Below, one piece after another: positions 10,399 through 18,541 of a DNA stretch of 64,000 nt. The number at the start of each line of letters is the position of its first letter. The stretch's first letter is position 1. A model generated the notes under the pieces. The model had not been told where the DNA came from. It saw only the letters and a program-made list of their open reading frames with translations, and made no database searches. This stretch comes from Gammaproteobacteria bacterium (GTDB lineage: Bacteria; Pseudomonadota; Gammaproteobacteria; Competibacterales; Competibacteraceae), in NCBI GenBank assembly GCA_024235135.1, contig JACKMZ010000001.1, positions 529,501 through 593,500 of the forward strand, read 5' to 3'. A program made the position numbers and the translations under genes.

Positions 10399-10417
10399 CT
10401 GTCCAGGAACGGTTCGG

Positions 10418-10645
10418 TTACTTGTACTGCCGTTGACGGAAACCCTGGTTGCAGCAGCGTGAGGCCGATTCGGCTTTGGCGTTGGCGTCGTTGGCCGCGG
10501 CCAGGGCGCTGTCGGCGGTCGCTTGGGCCTGATTGGCCTTGGCTTCCACGCGATCGAGATCTTCCTTGGTGACGGTGGCGCAACCCACGGCCATACCGGC
10601 GGCGAGAACGATGGTGAGAACCTTGATTGGATTGATGAAAGTCAT
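10418..10645 (-). CDS. OprI/Lpp-type alanine-zipper outer-membrane lipoprotein, short paralogue
   Basis: A 75-residue lipoprotein with a signal peptide ending in a lipobox (AAGMAVGC), followed by a heptad-like alanine-rich helix (ANQAQATADSALAAANDANAKAES) as in OprI and Braun's Lpp. These proteins anchor the outer membrane and can be linked to peptidoglycan through a C-terminal lysine, which is present here (RQRQYK). A cysteine pair (SRCC) follows the helix. Compared with the next gene the C-terminal helix is shortened. GGGAGG precedes the ATG at 10645. An intrinsic terminator follows directly. A cognate L,D-transpeptidase gene lies two genes upstream, which supports a peptidoglycan-tethering role. 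Confidence 0.85.
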   Translation of the reverse strand: MTFINPIKVLTIVLAAGMAVGCATVTKEDLDRVEAKANQAQATADSALAAANDANAKAESASRCCNQGFRQRQYK

Positions 10646-10854
10646 TGAACAACCTCCCAAATGGATCAGGAAATAACGCCTTACTACATCATGAAAAGAA
10701 CACGACCTGTGAATGACTCAGCAGGCACTCCCTTGCCTTCTTTTCCTCGTCGACAGGAAAACTATTTTCCTTTCGATTAAAACTTCCTAGTGCGATCAGT
10801 GGGCTGAAATCAGCGCAATCTGACGGCAGCGATGCCTGTTCGGCAAGGCATGGG

Positions 10855-11118
10855 TCACTTGTACATGGACCGTCTGAACACGCGATTGAGGCGTTCCGTG
10901 TTGGCCTGGCAGCAGGACATGGCCTCATTGGCAGCGGAACGCGCCTCCGTGGCGGTAGCCAACGCAGAGTCCGCCGTGGACTTGGCATCGTTGGCGGTCG
11001 CCTGGGCCTGACGGGCCTCGGCGCGTACTTCCTCCAGATCGCTGGTGGTGGCGCAACCCGCGCCCAGCCCGGCAACTAGGACAAACACGGCTAATCTCAT
11101 CAAGGGTTTGAAACTCAT
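10855..11118 (-). CDS. OprI/Lpp-type alanine-zipper outer-membrane lipoprotein, long paralogue
   Basis: An 87-residue paralogue of the neighbouring 75-residue lipoprotein. It has a signal peptide with lipobox LGAGC, an alanine-zipper helix (QAQATANDAKSTADSALATATEARSAANEA), a Cys-Cys pair (MSCC) and a basic C-terminus ending in Lys (RRSMYK). The terminal lysine is the residue used for covalent attachment of Lpp to peptidoglycan. AAGGAG precedes the ATG. The 209-bp gap to the shorter paralogue suggests separate expression control. The order of helix, CC pair and YK end is shared by both copies, so they arose by tandem duplication. Confidence 0.86.
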   Translation of the reverse strand: MSFKPLMRLAVFVLVAGLGAGCATTSDLEEVRAEARQAQATANDAKSTADSALATATEARSAANEAMSCCQANTERLNRVFRRSMYK

Positions 11119-11341
11119 ACCTTAACTCCTTGGAAAATTCGGGGTACTCATCATTAACGCTTATGCAACAAATCGTCTCTAAATTGCAACACTACCACAA
11201 AATGCAACGAGTGCGCATATACCAGCAAATTTTTCAACCCAAGACAAGTGGGCTAATTTGAATGAGAAAAACCTGTTTAATCAGTCAGTCGTTGGCGCGG
11301 ATGGGATCGGCGTCCGGCCTCTGGCGGCCGTGGGGGGCTCG

Positions 11342-11968
11342 CTACCCGCGTATTTCCACCTGGGTCCCGATACGTACCCAGTGCGCCAGACGCTCAATCT
11401 GGTAGTTGTCCAAGGCAATGCAGCCGGTGGTCCAGTTGAACAGCGAATGGATTTCCGGGTCTCCGGCTCCCAGGCCGTGAATGCCGATGGAGCCTCCCAA
11501 GGGAGTATCTTGCGGCGGGGTCTGACCCTGGCTCAACGCGTTGACGATGCGGGCATAGGTGTACCGGTCGATACGGCCTTCGCGATAGGCGGTATCTGCG
11601 TATTCCTTGTTAGGGTAATCGAGTCCGAAGAACAGGTTGAAGCGACTGGTCGGATTGACCCAGCCGATCGTGAAATTTCCCACGGGGGTAATTTCGTCGC
11701 CGCGCGTGCGCTTGACGCCGGCCCCACGGCTACCGACGGCGATATTGTTGAAAACCTCCATGGGCCGGTTGCCCTCCATTACCGTCAGGGTTTCGGCCTT
11801 GGTATCGATCAGCAGCCAGGGATCGGTCCTCGCCGGCTGTGGTGGAGGTTGCTTAATGACTTCCGTTTCGACGGCCACCGTGGCGGTTTGTTGGTGCGAA
11901 GCGCAAGCCGCCAGAAGACAGCTTAACCCCAGAAGAAAAATCAAGACGATGGGTGTTGGCTTGTTCAT
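11342..11968 (-). CDS. L,D-transpeptidase (YkuD domain) lipoprotein
   Basis: A 208-residue enzyme with a lipoprotein signal (MNKPTPIVLIFLLGLSCLLAAC; lipidated Cys22) and a YkuD catalytic domain. The active-site motif is present: His164 in GIHGLGAG and nucleophile Cys183 in WTTGCIAL. Family members cross-link peptidoglycan 3-3 bonds or attach Lpp-type lipoproteins to the meso-diaminopimelate of the wall. Because two C-terminal-lysine OprI/Lpp-like genes lie directly downstream on the same strand, tethering those lipoproteins is the most economical role, but this is inference. I placed the start at 11968; an in-frame ATG at 12067 would add a non-signal-like extension that overlaps the preceding gene. 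Confidence 0.9.
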   Translation of the reverse strand: MNKPTPIVLIFLLGLSCLLAACASHQQTATVAVETEVIKQPPPQPARTDPWLLIDTKAETLTVMEGNRPMEVFNNIAVGSRGAGVKRTRGDEITPVGNFTIGWVNPTSRFNLFFGLDYPNKEYADTAYREGRIDRYTYARIVNALSQGQTPPQDTPLGGSIGIHGLGAGDPEIHSLFNWTTGCIALDNYQIERLAHWVRIGTQVEIRG

Positions 11969-12015
11969 CGTGATGGGCGTAGTTGACTGTCTGTCGCGCT
12001 CGGCGATACCGATTA

Positions 12016-12465
12016 TCACCGTGGGTCCAGGATGACTTCGGTGAGCAGGGAGTTGGATACGAAGCAACTTTCCTTGGCTTTGTGGTGTAGATCGTCCAGG
12101 GCGGCGCCATCGGGGATTTTGGCGCCGCTGAAAGTGACCTTCGGACGCAGGGTAATGCGGCTGATCATTTGCTTGCCACGAGAATTCTTGCCGACCTCCC
12201 CGGTGGCTTCGTCCTCGTAGCTATCGACCTGGTAACCCTTGAGCGCGGCGATGGCCAGAAAGGTCAACATCTGGCAGCTCGACAGACAGGCTACCAACCC
12301 TTCTTCCGGGTTGACCTTGTTCGCGTCGCCGTGGAAAGCGGGCGCCGCCGAACCCTGCAGAATCTGACCGCCGGGAAAATTCCAGGTATGGGAGCGATCG
12401 TAAGTCTTGTAATCGAAATCGGGTGTGGCGCGTTGCCAACGAACGGTGACTTTATGGTTTTCCAT
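12016..12465 (-). CDS. OsmC/Ohr-family peroxidase
   Basis: A 149-residue protein of the OsmC fold. These enzymes reduce organic hydroperoxides in the cytoplasm with two cysteines: here Cys60 (EGLVACLSSCQML) and Cys134 (AKESCFVSNSL). A third cysteine, Cys64, lies close to the first. Length is normal. GAGAGGATA upstream of the ATG gives a good ribosome binding site. It lies between the L,D-transpeptidase and the secretin-like gene on the same strand, with no functional link evident. It belongs to the general OsmC-like group and not clearly to Ohr. Confidence 0.9.
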   Translation of the reverse strand: MENHKVTVRWQRATPDFDYKTYDRSHTWNFPGGQILQGSAAPAFHGDANKVNPEEGLVACLSSCQMLTFLAIAALKGYQVDSYEDEATGEVGKNSRGKQMISRITLRPKVTFSGAKIPDGAALDDLHHKAKESCFVSNSLLTEVILDPR

Positions 12466-12518
12466 AGCAATATCCTCTCGGTGACGGTCATTATTACAAT
12501 TAACAAGAGGAATGGGAA

Positions 12519-13346
12519 TCAGGGGGCCACATCGACTTTGAGGAATATCTGACTCTCAGCCCGTGTGGTTTCGTGTCCATGACGCAACAGCCCGCTGTCC
12601 TGGGCCGAATTCCGGATGTCGCTGTAGACGACGGGCAACCATTCGCCCAAGCGCCCGGATACCGTGGTGGTAAGGCTTTGCGTGGCAATGCGTCCATCCC
12701 CGGTCATTTGTCGTTGTTGAGGGGAAATTTCCAGTGTGACTTGGTCTGCCTGCAAATGCGGTTGGACATAAAAACCCGTGCCCAGCGATTGAAACTCCGT
12801 GTGCCCGTATTCTCGTATCCTACGCCCATCGCGGATGACATAGCGTTCCTGTAACGGAATGTCTTCCCCGACCTGGATATAGGCTTCGCCGCCGTCCAAC
12901 ACCCGGATTTGTTGCGTCTGGCGCGCATCGCGCTGGGTTTGCCCGTCGGCCAGGCCGATCCGCACGCCGGAGCCGGGAACTCCCCCGCCGATACTCAGGC
13001 TCCCTTCGTGGCCGAGATCGACGGTTCCCGACAAAGCGGCGGCGCGGCGGGTGTCTTGGCCCTGTTGCTGCTGCCGCACGCTGATCAACAGTTGCTTGAC
13101 GGGAACATCCAGCGCCGGTATCAGCGCCTGCAGTTGTCGAAGCTGTTCCGGGTCGGCACGGATGATCAGCTGATTGCCGCGTCCCGTCACCACACCTTGC
13201 CCTTGCAGCAAGGGTTTGATCAAGGGAATGATGTCCTCCGCGTTGCGATGGCGCAGTTCGATGACTTCCAAGGTGTCCGATAGGACCGGCAGCGGAAGCA
13301 GTGACAAGGCGACGCTCAATAACAGTCCCGGCACGGAACGGGGCAT
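12519..13346 (-). CDS. Lone secretin-domain periplasmic protein (NolW/HofQ-like, short)
   Basis: A 275-residue exported protein with a cleavable signal peptide (MPRSVPGLLLSVALSLLPLPVLS). Residues ~25-90 form a secretin N1/NolW-like domain (LEVIELRHRNAEDIIPLIKPLL ... GRGNQLIIRADPEQLRQLQ). The remainder resembles part of the secretin region (VQPHLQADQVTLEISPQQ) but is too short for a full outer-membrane pore. No type II, type III or pilus genes adjoin it, so it is either a cut-down secretin relative or an envelope protein using the fold. Its promoter region is shared with the divergent agmatine deiminase gene. Confidence 0.72.
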   Translation of the reverse strand: MPRSVPGLLLSVALSLLPLPVLSDTLEVIELRHRNAEDIIPLIKPLLQGQGVVTGRGNQLIIRADPEQLRQLQALIPALDVPVKQLLISVRQQQQGQDTRRAAALSGTVDLGHEGSLSIGGGVPGSGVRIGLADGQTQRDARQTQQIRVLDGGEAYIQVGEDIPLQERYVIRDGRRIREYGHTEFQSLGTGFYVQPHLQADQVTLEISPQQRQMTGDGRIATQSLTTTVSGRLGEWLPVVYSDIRNSAQDSGLLRHGHETTRAESQIFLKVDVAP

Positions 13347-13437
13347 AATGAGGTCCTCATGGATATTGATTTTCAGTGATACGTAACCTCTATCAGCCTA
13401 GTTGACCCAGCAAGCTCGCGCACCGGAATCCGCCACC

Positions 13438-14475
13438 ATGTCCGTCCTTACCCAACTGCCCGCCGAATGGACCGAGCAATCCGCCGTCATGTTGACCTGG
13501 CCCCATGAACGGAGCGACTGGTTACCCTGGCTGCCGGAGGCGGATCGCACATTCACCGGCCTGGCCACCGAGATCAGTCGCCGCCAACGTCTGGTCATCG
13601 CTTGTTACGATGCGGCGCATCGACGCCATGTACTCGATGCCTTGGAAACGGCCGGCGGCCGTCTGGACAACGTGCGGGCTTATGTGGCGCCTTCCAACGA
13701 CACCTGGGCGCGCGATCACGGCCCGTTGACCGTGTTGCGGGATGGTCGGCCGTTGTTGCTGGATTTTCGCTTCAATGGCTGGGGCGGCAAGTTCGAACAT
13801 GAACTCGACGATCGGATCACTCGACATCTGCACGCGCTCGGCGCTTTTGGCGACACGCCTTTGCTAAGCGTGCCGATCATACTGGAAGGGGGTGGCATCG
13901 AATCCGCTGGGGAAGGGACCTTGCTGACTACCCGTCGTTGTCTGCTGTCGGCCACCCGAAACGGCTGGAAACAGGCGGAACTGGAGCGGCATTTGACGGA
14001 ATGCCTGGGCGTTCGACGCTTCCTGTGGTTGAGCGAGGGGGCTTTGGAAGGCGATGATACGGACGGCCATATCGACACGCTGGCGCGCTTCTGCGATCCC
14101 GAAACGATTGCCTACCAAGGCTGCGATGATCCCGCCGATGCGCATTTCGCCACGCTGAGGGCGATGGCGCGGGAGCTGGAAACTTTCCGCACCCACCAGG
14201 GCAAGCCTTATCGCCTGGTTTCCCTGCCCCTGCCGGAGCCCGTATTCGATGAGCAGGGGGAACGTCTGCCGGCCGGTTACGCCAATTTCCTGATCATCAA
14301 TGGTGCGGTGCTGGCGCCGACCTACGCCGATCCGAACGATCAGGAAGCCCTGCGACGCCTGCAAACGTGCTTTCCGGAGCGGGAAATTATCGGTATCGAT
14401 TGTCAAACGCTTATCCGGCAGTATGGCAGTCTGCATTGCGTGACCATGCAGTTGCCGCTGGGTGTGGTGGGCTAG
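13438..14475 (+). CDS. aguA: Agmatine deiminase
   Basis: A 345-residue cytoplasmic enzyme of the peptidylarginine-deiminase-like fold. It converts agmatine to N-carbamoylputrescine in polyamine synthesis from arginine. Visible motifs include the substrate-binding segment FNGWGGKFEHELDD, the glycine-rich ILEGGGIESAGEGTLLTT, the HIDTLARF segment with catalytic His, and the nucleophile Cys near the C-terminus (YGSLHCVTMQLP). I used the ATG at 13438 (MSVLTQLPAEW); an in-frame TTG at 13402 is possible but unlike the family start. The usual partner N-carbamoylputrescine amidase (AguB) is not in the window. Confidence 0.95.
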   Translation: MSVLTQLPAEWTEQSAVMLTWPHERSDWLPWLPEADRTFTGLATEISRRQRLVIACYDAAHRRHVLDALETAGGRLDNVRAYVAPSNDTWARDHGPLTVLRDGRPLLLDFRFNGWGGKFEHELDDRITRHLHALGAFGDTPLLSVPIILEGGGIESAGEGTLLTTRRCLLSATRNGWKQAELERHLTECLGVRRFLWLSEGALEGDDTDGHIDTLARFCDPETIAYQGCDDPADAHFATLRAMARELETFRTHQGKPYRLVSLPLPEPVFDEQGERLPAGYANFLIINGAVLAPTYADPNDQEALRRLQTCFPEREIIGIDCQTLIRQYGSLHCVTMQLPLGVVG

Positions 14476-14548
14476 ACTTAAATCCCCGGCAAAGACTGTG
14501 TAAAATGCTGGGTTATTGCTCGTCAATCAGCCTTGGAGTAGCCGGTCC

Positions 14549-16435
14549 ATGCAGTATCCGGAACAATTCGACGTCATTGTGGTAGGCGGCGGCCATGCGG
14601 GCACCGAAGCGTGTATGGCGGCGGCGCGTATGGGAAGCCGCACGCTGCTGTTAACCCACAATATCGAAACGGTCGGTCAGATGAGTTGTAACCCTGCCAT
14701 CGGCGGTATCGGCAAGGGGCATCTGGTCAAGGAAATCGATGCCTTGGGCGGGGTCATGGCGCGCGCGGCGGACCGTGGCGGCATTCAATTTCGCATACTC
14801 AACAGCCGCAAGGGACCGGCGGTTCGCGCGACGCGCGCCCAGGCCGATCGGGTTTTGTATAAGGCGGCGGTGCGCACGTTGGTGGAGACTCAGCCCAATC
14901 TCCACATCTTTCAACAGGCCGTGACCGATCTTATCGTTTCCGGCGAGCAGGTGCGGGGTGTGGTGACGCAGACCGGTATCCGCTTCTCGGCGCGTGCCGT
15001 GGTGCTGACGACCGGGACTTTTCTGGGCGGGTTGATCCACGTCGGGTTATCCCATTACGAAGGGGGGCGCATGGGCGATCCGCCCGCCAACGCCTTGGCC
15101 AGTCGGTTGCGCGAACTGCCGTTGCGGGTGAGCCGCTTGAAGACGGGGACACCGCCACGTATCGATGGCGGCACGATCGATTACAGTCAGATGATCGAAC
15201 AGCCCGGCGATCTTCCGACGCCGGTATTCTCCTATTTGGGTCGGGCCGAGGAACACCCGGCGCAGATTTCCTGCTGGATCACCCATACCAACGAGCGCAC
15301 GCATGACATCATCCGCGCCGGACTGGATCGCTCGCCCATGTATACCGGCGTCATCGAAGGCGTCGGGCCACGTTATTGCCCCTCGGTGGAAGACAAGATC
15401 ATGCGTTTCGCCGACAAGCATTCGCATCAGATCTTTCTGGAGCCCGAGGGATTGAACGTGCGCGAGGTTTACCCCAACGGTATCTCCACCAGCCTCCCCT
15501 TCGATGTGCAATTCAATTTGGTGCGTTCGATCAAAGGTTTGGAGAACGCGCACATCACCCGACCCGGTTACGCCATCGAATACGATTTCTTCGATCCGCG
15601 TGATTTACAGTATTCGCTGCACAATCGTTATCTCCAAGGCTTGTTTTTCGCCGGACAGATCAACGGCACCACGGGCTACGAGGAAGCCGCCGCCCAGGGG
15701 CTGTTGGCGGGCGTCAACGCCGCTTTGTGGGTGCGGGACGAGGAACCCTGGTGGCCGCGTCGTGATGAAGCCTATCTCGGGGTGCTGGTCGATGATCTGA
15801 TCACCCGTGGCACCAGCGAGCCCTATCGCATGTTCACTAGCCGCGCCGAACACCGCCTGTTACTGCGCGAGGATAACGCCGATCTGCGTTTGACCGAGTT
15901 GGGCCGCCGGCTGGGGTTGGTCGACGACGATCGCTGGCGGGTTTTCGTCGAAAAGCGGGAAGCCATCGAACGCGAACAGCAACGGCTGCACGATGTCTGG
16001 GTCAAACCCTCCCAATTGAGCCTGGCGGATGCGCAACAGGTGTTGCAGGGGCCGTTGAGCCGTGAAAGCCGCGCCATCGATTTGCTGCGCCGGCCCGAGG
16101 TTCGCTATGAGGAATTGGTCAGTCTGCCCGACATCGGTCCCGGCGTGGACAACCCGCAAGTGGCCGAACAAGTGGAAGTTCAGTGCAAGTACGCCGGTTA
16201 TATTCAGCGTCAGCAAGAGGATATTCAACGCAGCCGCCGCCATGAAGAGTGGTTGTTGCCCGCCGATCTCGATTACCAGCAGGTCCGGGGTCTGTCCGCC
16301 GAAGTGAGTGAGAAACTCAATCGGCAACGGCCCATGACCTTGGGGCAGGCGGGACGGATTCCCGGCGTGACGCCGGCCGCCATTTCCTTGTTGCTGGTGC
16401 ATCTCAAACGCGGTTCCCGGCGACATAGTGCGTGA
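14549..16435 (+). CDS. mnmG: tRNA uridine-5-carboxymethylaminomethyl modification enzyme MnmG (GidA)
   Basis: A 628-residue FAD enzyme that with MnmE installs the 5-carboxymethylaminomethyl group on wobble uridine 34 of several tRNAs. The N-terminal dinucleotide-binding motif is VIVVGGGHAGTEACMAA, and the family signature MSCNPAIGGIGKGHLVKE follows. The length matches bacterial MnmG and the C-terminal helical tail is intact. TTGGAG sits upstream of the ATG at 14549; an in-frame ATG 33 bp upstream is less likely. In many gammaproteobacteria mnmG is followed by rsmG and parAB, but here the next gene is a small metal-binding protein, so the local order is rearranged. Confidence 0.97.
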   Translation: MQYPEQFDVIVVGGGHAGTEACMAAARMGSRTLLLTHNIETVGQMSCNPAIGGIGKGHLVKEIDALGGVMARAADRGGIQFRILNSRKGPAVRATRAQADRVLYKAAVRTLVETQPNLHIFQQAVTDLIVSGEQVRGVVTQTGIRFSARAVVLTTGTFLGGLIHVGLSHYEGGRMGDPPANALASRLRELPLRVSRLKTGTPPRIDGGTIDYSQMIEQPGDLPTPVFSYLGRAEEHPAQISCWITHTNERTHDIIRAGLDRSPMYTGVIEGVGPRYCPSVEDKIMRFADKHSHQIFLEPEGLNVREVYPNGISTSLPFDVQFNLVRSIKGLENAHITRPGYAIEYDFFDPRDLQYSLHNRYLQGLFFAGQINGTTGYEEAAAQGLLAGVNAALWVRDEEPWWPRRDEAYLGVLVDDLITRGTSEPYRMFTSRAEHRLLLREDNADLRLTELGRRLGLVDDDRWRVFVEKREAIEREQQRLHDVWVKPSQLSLADAQQVLQGPLSRESRAIDLLRRPEVRYEELVSLPDIGPGVDNPQVAEQVEVQCKYAGYIQRQQEDIQRSRRHEEWLLPADLDYQQVRGLSAEVSEKLNRQRPMTLGQAGRIPGVTPAAISLLLVHLKRGSRRHSA

Positions 16436-16485
16436 CTGGTCCGGTTCGGAAAGAAAGCTTTTGAAAAACCTGAGGAAAGCGATAT

Positions 16486-16689
16486 ATGCAATATGAGTTT
16501 CAAGTACAGAACGTAAAATGCAATGGTTGCGCGACCGCCATCAAGGACGGGCTCGGCAAAAATAGGCGGGTCCAGTCGGTGGACGTCGATGTGGCGGGCG
16601 GCGTGGTTTCCGTTACCGGCACGGCGGATATCCGTGACGAGTTGAGTGCGGCGCTAAAGCAACTAGGCTATCCGGAAAAAGCCGCTTGA
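16486..16689 (+). CDS. Heavy-metal-associated (HMA) domain protein, CopZ-like
   Basis: A 67-residue ferredoxin-like HMA domain with the metal-binding motif NVKCNGCATAIK (Cys12 and Cys15). Stand-alone HMA proteins of this size deliver Cu(I) or similar ions to P-type ATPases or regulators in the cytoplasm. GAGGAAAG precedes the ATG. No P-type ATPase is adjacent, so the target is unknown. It lies 50 bp after mnmG and may be read from the same transcript. The nearby bufferin operon and the later PCuAC/SCO cluster make a copper-related role plausible. Confidence 0.85.
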   Translation: MQYEFQVQNVKCNGCATAIKDGLGKNRRVQSVDVDVAGGVVSVTGTADIRDELSAALKQLGYPEKAA

Positions 16690-16790
16690 CCTCCGCGTCG
16701 GGAGCACTGGGACGGTGCGCGGCGGCGTGCGCGGAAAATCCCAGCGGTTTCTCCCCCATCCAAGATGGATTGTCCTGGAGATAACGTGTC

Positions 16791-16988
16791 ATGCGTACCC
16801 AGAAACCGGTTGCTTGGAACGACGACTTGATAGACGAAATGATCGCCGGTTGCCGAAGACTGCGTGCCCAGCGGGCGGCCTGCCTGGGTGACCAGGCGGA
16901 AGACGATGTCGTTACCGACCCGATTCTGCGAGCGGAAGAACCGGGTCCGGGCCCTAAGCCACCGTTCCCCTCGAATACCCCGACGTGA
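16791..16988 (+). CDS. Small hypothetical protein with proline-rich C-terminus
   Basis: A 65-residue predicted protein: an amphipathic N-terminal half (DDLIDEMIAGCRRLRAQRAACLG) with two cysteines and a Pro/Gly-rich tail (EEPGPGPKPPFPSNTPT). I do not recognise the family. GGAG about nine bases upstream of the ATG and plausible local codon use support it as a gene. There is no signal peptide or membrane segment. It is followed by nearly 400 bp without a gene before the bufferin operon. Confidence 0.5.
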   Translation: MRTQKPVAWNDDLIDEMIAGCRRLRAQRAACLGDQAEDDVVTDPILRAEEPGPGPKPPFPSNTPT

Positions 16989-17181
16989 TCAGGGCGCGGG
17001 GCTGTTGCCCAGGCGCCAGCGATAGTGATTCAGTTTTTTCCTCGCCTGCCGATTTTTTCCAGGCCGTTCATCCGTTTGTAATAGTCTGATTGTTAACATG
17101 AATCGTCGGAGTGCCGCTCGTCTGGCGGCGCCGCGTCGCGTCAGACCGCCGATCGGCAAGCTGCATACTTAAAAATTTGCC

Positions 17182-17277
17182 GAACCTGTGCATCCGGAAC
17201 CTGGAGGGTGGCGTATAACACCTGCAATGGAAGCAGCCACCGCTGTCCCCTAAGGCTCCCAGGTTCAAGTCGGGGGC
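17182..17277 (+). other. Potential structured RNA leader upstream of the bufferin operon
   Basis: This lies in the 398-bp gap 16989-17386, the only notable content I see there. An outer helix can form between 17197-17206 (GAACCTGGAG) and 17256-17266 (CTCCCAGGTTC) with one bulge. Inside it GGTGGC (17207-17212) pairs exactly with GCCACC (17236-17241). A second copy of GAACCTG at 17182-17188 could compete for the same 3' strand. GCTCCC (17255-17260) can instead pair with GGGGGC (17272-17277), which would break the outer helix. Mutually exclusive pairings ahead of a metal-response operon are riboswitch-like. I could not match it to a known family; the RNA assignment is inference. Confidence 0.3.
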
Positions 17278-17386
17278 TTTAATGGACCGTCGTGGTCCCG
17301 GCCGGGATGGTGTTCCGGTCAACTGACTCGATTCACTTAACTTGTCACTTAATCGTTTTTAGGTTTAAGCAACGGAGATCTCACTG

Positions 17387-17647
17387 ATGAAGACCAAGAC
17401 TGTTATGAATGCGGCGCTGGCTGGTGTGTTTGCTTTGGGTGTATTGGCCGTGGCCAACAATGCGGCGGCGGCCGACGAAGGCAAGGAAAAATGCTATGGC
17501 GTGGTGAAAGCCGGCAAGAATGATTGCGGTGCTCCCGGTCATTCCTGCGCGGGCCAGTCCACCAAGGATGGCGGCGCCAATTGGATCTATGTTCCTACCG
17601 GCACCTGCGAGAAACTGGTCGGCGGTAGCCTGGATAAGCCTGCGTAA
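17387..17647 (+). CDS. bufA: BufA1-family periplasmic bufferin (DUF2282) metallophore precursor
   Basis: An 86-residue precursor with a Sec signal peptide ending near AAAAD (residue ~30). The mature part has four conserved cysteines (Cys36, Cys47, Cys54, Cys74) in the DUF2282/bufferin pattern (KCYGV, NDCGAPGHSCAG, TCEK). Bufferins are ribosomally made peptides whose cysteines are modified to 5-thiooxazoles by a BufB/BufC pair; the products bind copper and protect against copper stress. The two modification genes follow directly. CGGAGATC precedes the ATG. The family and its chemistry are known for related members; modification of this peptide is inferred from the operon. Confidence 0.93.
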   Translation: MKTKTVMNAALAGVFALGVLAVANNAAAADEGKEKCYGVVKAGKNDCGAPGHSCAGQSTKDGGANWIYVPTGTCEKLVGGSLDKPA

Positions 17648-17662
17648 AGTAGTCGCCCAACC

Positions 17663-18541
17663 ATGTTATCCAAGCCGACAATGAGCGGTCTTGGTCCGAA
17701 TCCGATCCCGGCGCGAGCCGGGGTCGGACTACGGTCCGGACATTATCGGGAAATGCTGGAAACCCTCCCCCCGGTCGGATGGTTGGAAGCGCATCCGGAG
17801 AATTTTTTCGCGGTGGGCGGCAAGCATCTGCACTATCTGGAGCAACTGCGCGCGCATTATCCGCTGAGTCTGCACGGCGTGGGCTTATCGATCGGTTCCA
17901 CGGACCCCTTGAATACCCGGCATCTGGACAAGCTCAAGCGGCTCATCGAACGCTTCGAGCCGGCCCTGGTCTCGGAGCATGTGTCCTGGGGTTCCGTGAA
18001 CGGGCGCTATTTCAACGATTTGCTGCCCCTGCCCTACACGGAGGAAGCCTTGGCTCACATGGTCACGCGCGTGTCGCAAATCCAGGATTATCTGGGCCGA
18101 GCGATACTCGTGGAAAACGTGTCCAGCTATCTGCAGTACGAGTCCTCGACCATTCCGGAATGGGAGTTCGTGGCGGCGCTTGCCGAACGGGCCGGGTGCG
18201 GCCTGCTCCTGGATGTCAACAATATCTACGTCAACGCCTGCAATCACGATTTCGATGCCTCTACCTATGTACGGGCCATCCCGGCGGGATTGGTGCAGGA
18301 AATTCATCTGGCGGGATTCACCGTGAATACCGTCGCTGACCGGTCCATCTTGATCGACACCCACAGTCGCCCGGTCTGTGATGATGTGTGGAGTCTTTAT
18401 CGCCAGACCGTGCAACATCTGGGTGCGGCGGTACCGACTTTGATCGAATGGGATTCGGATTTGCCGCCCTTGGACGTGTTGGTGGGGGAAGCTCGGCACG
18501 CGGATGCCCTATTGGACGAATGCCATGGCCTCCCTGCGTGA
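17663..18541 (+). CDS. bufB: BufB-type multinuclear non-haem iron oxidase (MNIO, DUF692)
   Basis: A 292-residue TIM-barrel enzyme of the DUF692 family that installs oxidative modifications on precursor cysteines. Likely iron ligands are visible: His71 (LHGVGLSIG), Glu105/His106 (SEHVSWG), Glu151 (LVENVSSYL), Asp184 and Asn187 (LLLDVNNIYVN), His215 (EIHLAGF), Asp232/His234 (DTHSRPV) and Glu262 (IEWDSD). These match the positions known from MNIOs. It starts 15 bp after bufA and overlaps bufC by 17 bp, so the three are translationally coupled. The substrate is almost certainly the bufA product. Confidence 0.93.
   Translation: MLSKPTMSGLGPNPIPARAGVGLRSGHYREMLETLPPVGWLEAHPENFFAVGGKHLHYLEQLRAHYPLSLHGVGLSIGSTDPLNTRHLDKLKRLIERFEPALVSEHVSWGSVNGRYFNDLLPLPYTEEALAHMVTRVSQIQDYLGRAILVENVSSYLQYESSTIPEWEFVAALAERAGCGLLLDVNNIYVNACNHDFDASTYVRAIPAGLVQEIHLAGFTVNTVADRSILIDTHSRPVCDDVWSLYRQTVQHLGAAVPTLIEWDSDLPPLDVLVGEARHADALLDECHGLPA

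Noticed and set aside
17220..17245. Possible SRP (4.5S) RNA because of the string GGAAGCAGCCA
   Set aside because: The 11-base match is to the apical part of SRP RNA, but the conserved 5' side (GGTCAGGTCC-type) and the overall ~100-nt hairpin are missing.
17182..17277. Cobalamin or other known riboswitch
   Set aside because: GCTGTCCCC recalls the cobalamin element, but the conserved B12 box is absent and the downstream genes are not cobalamin-related.
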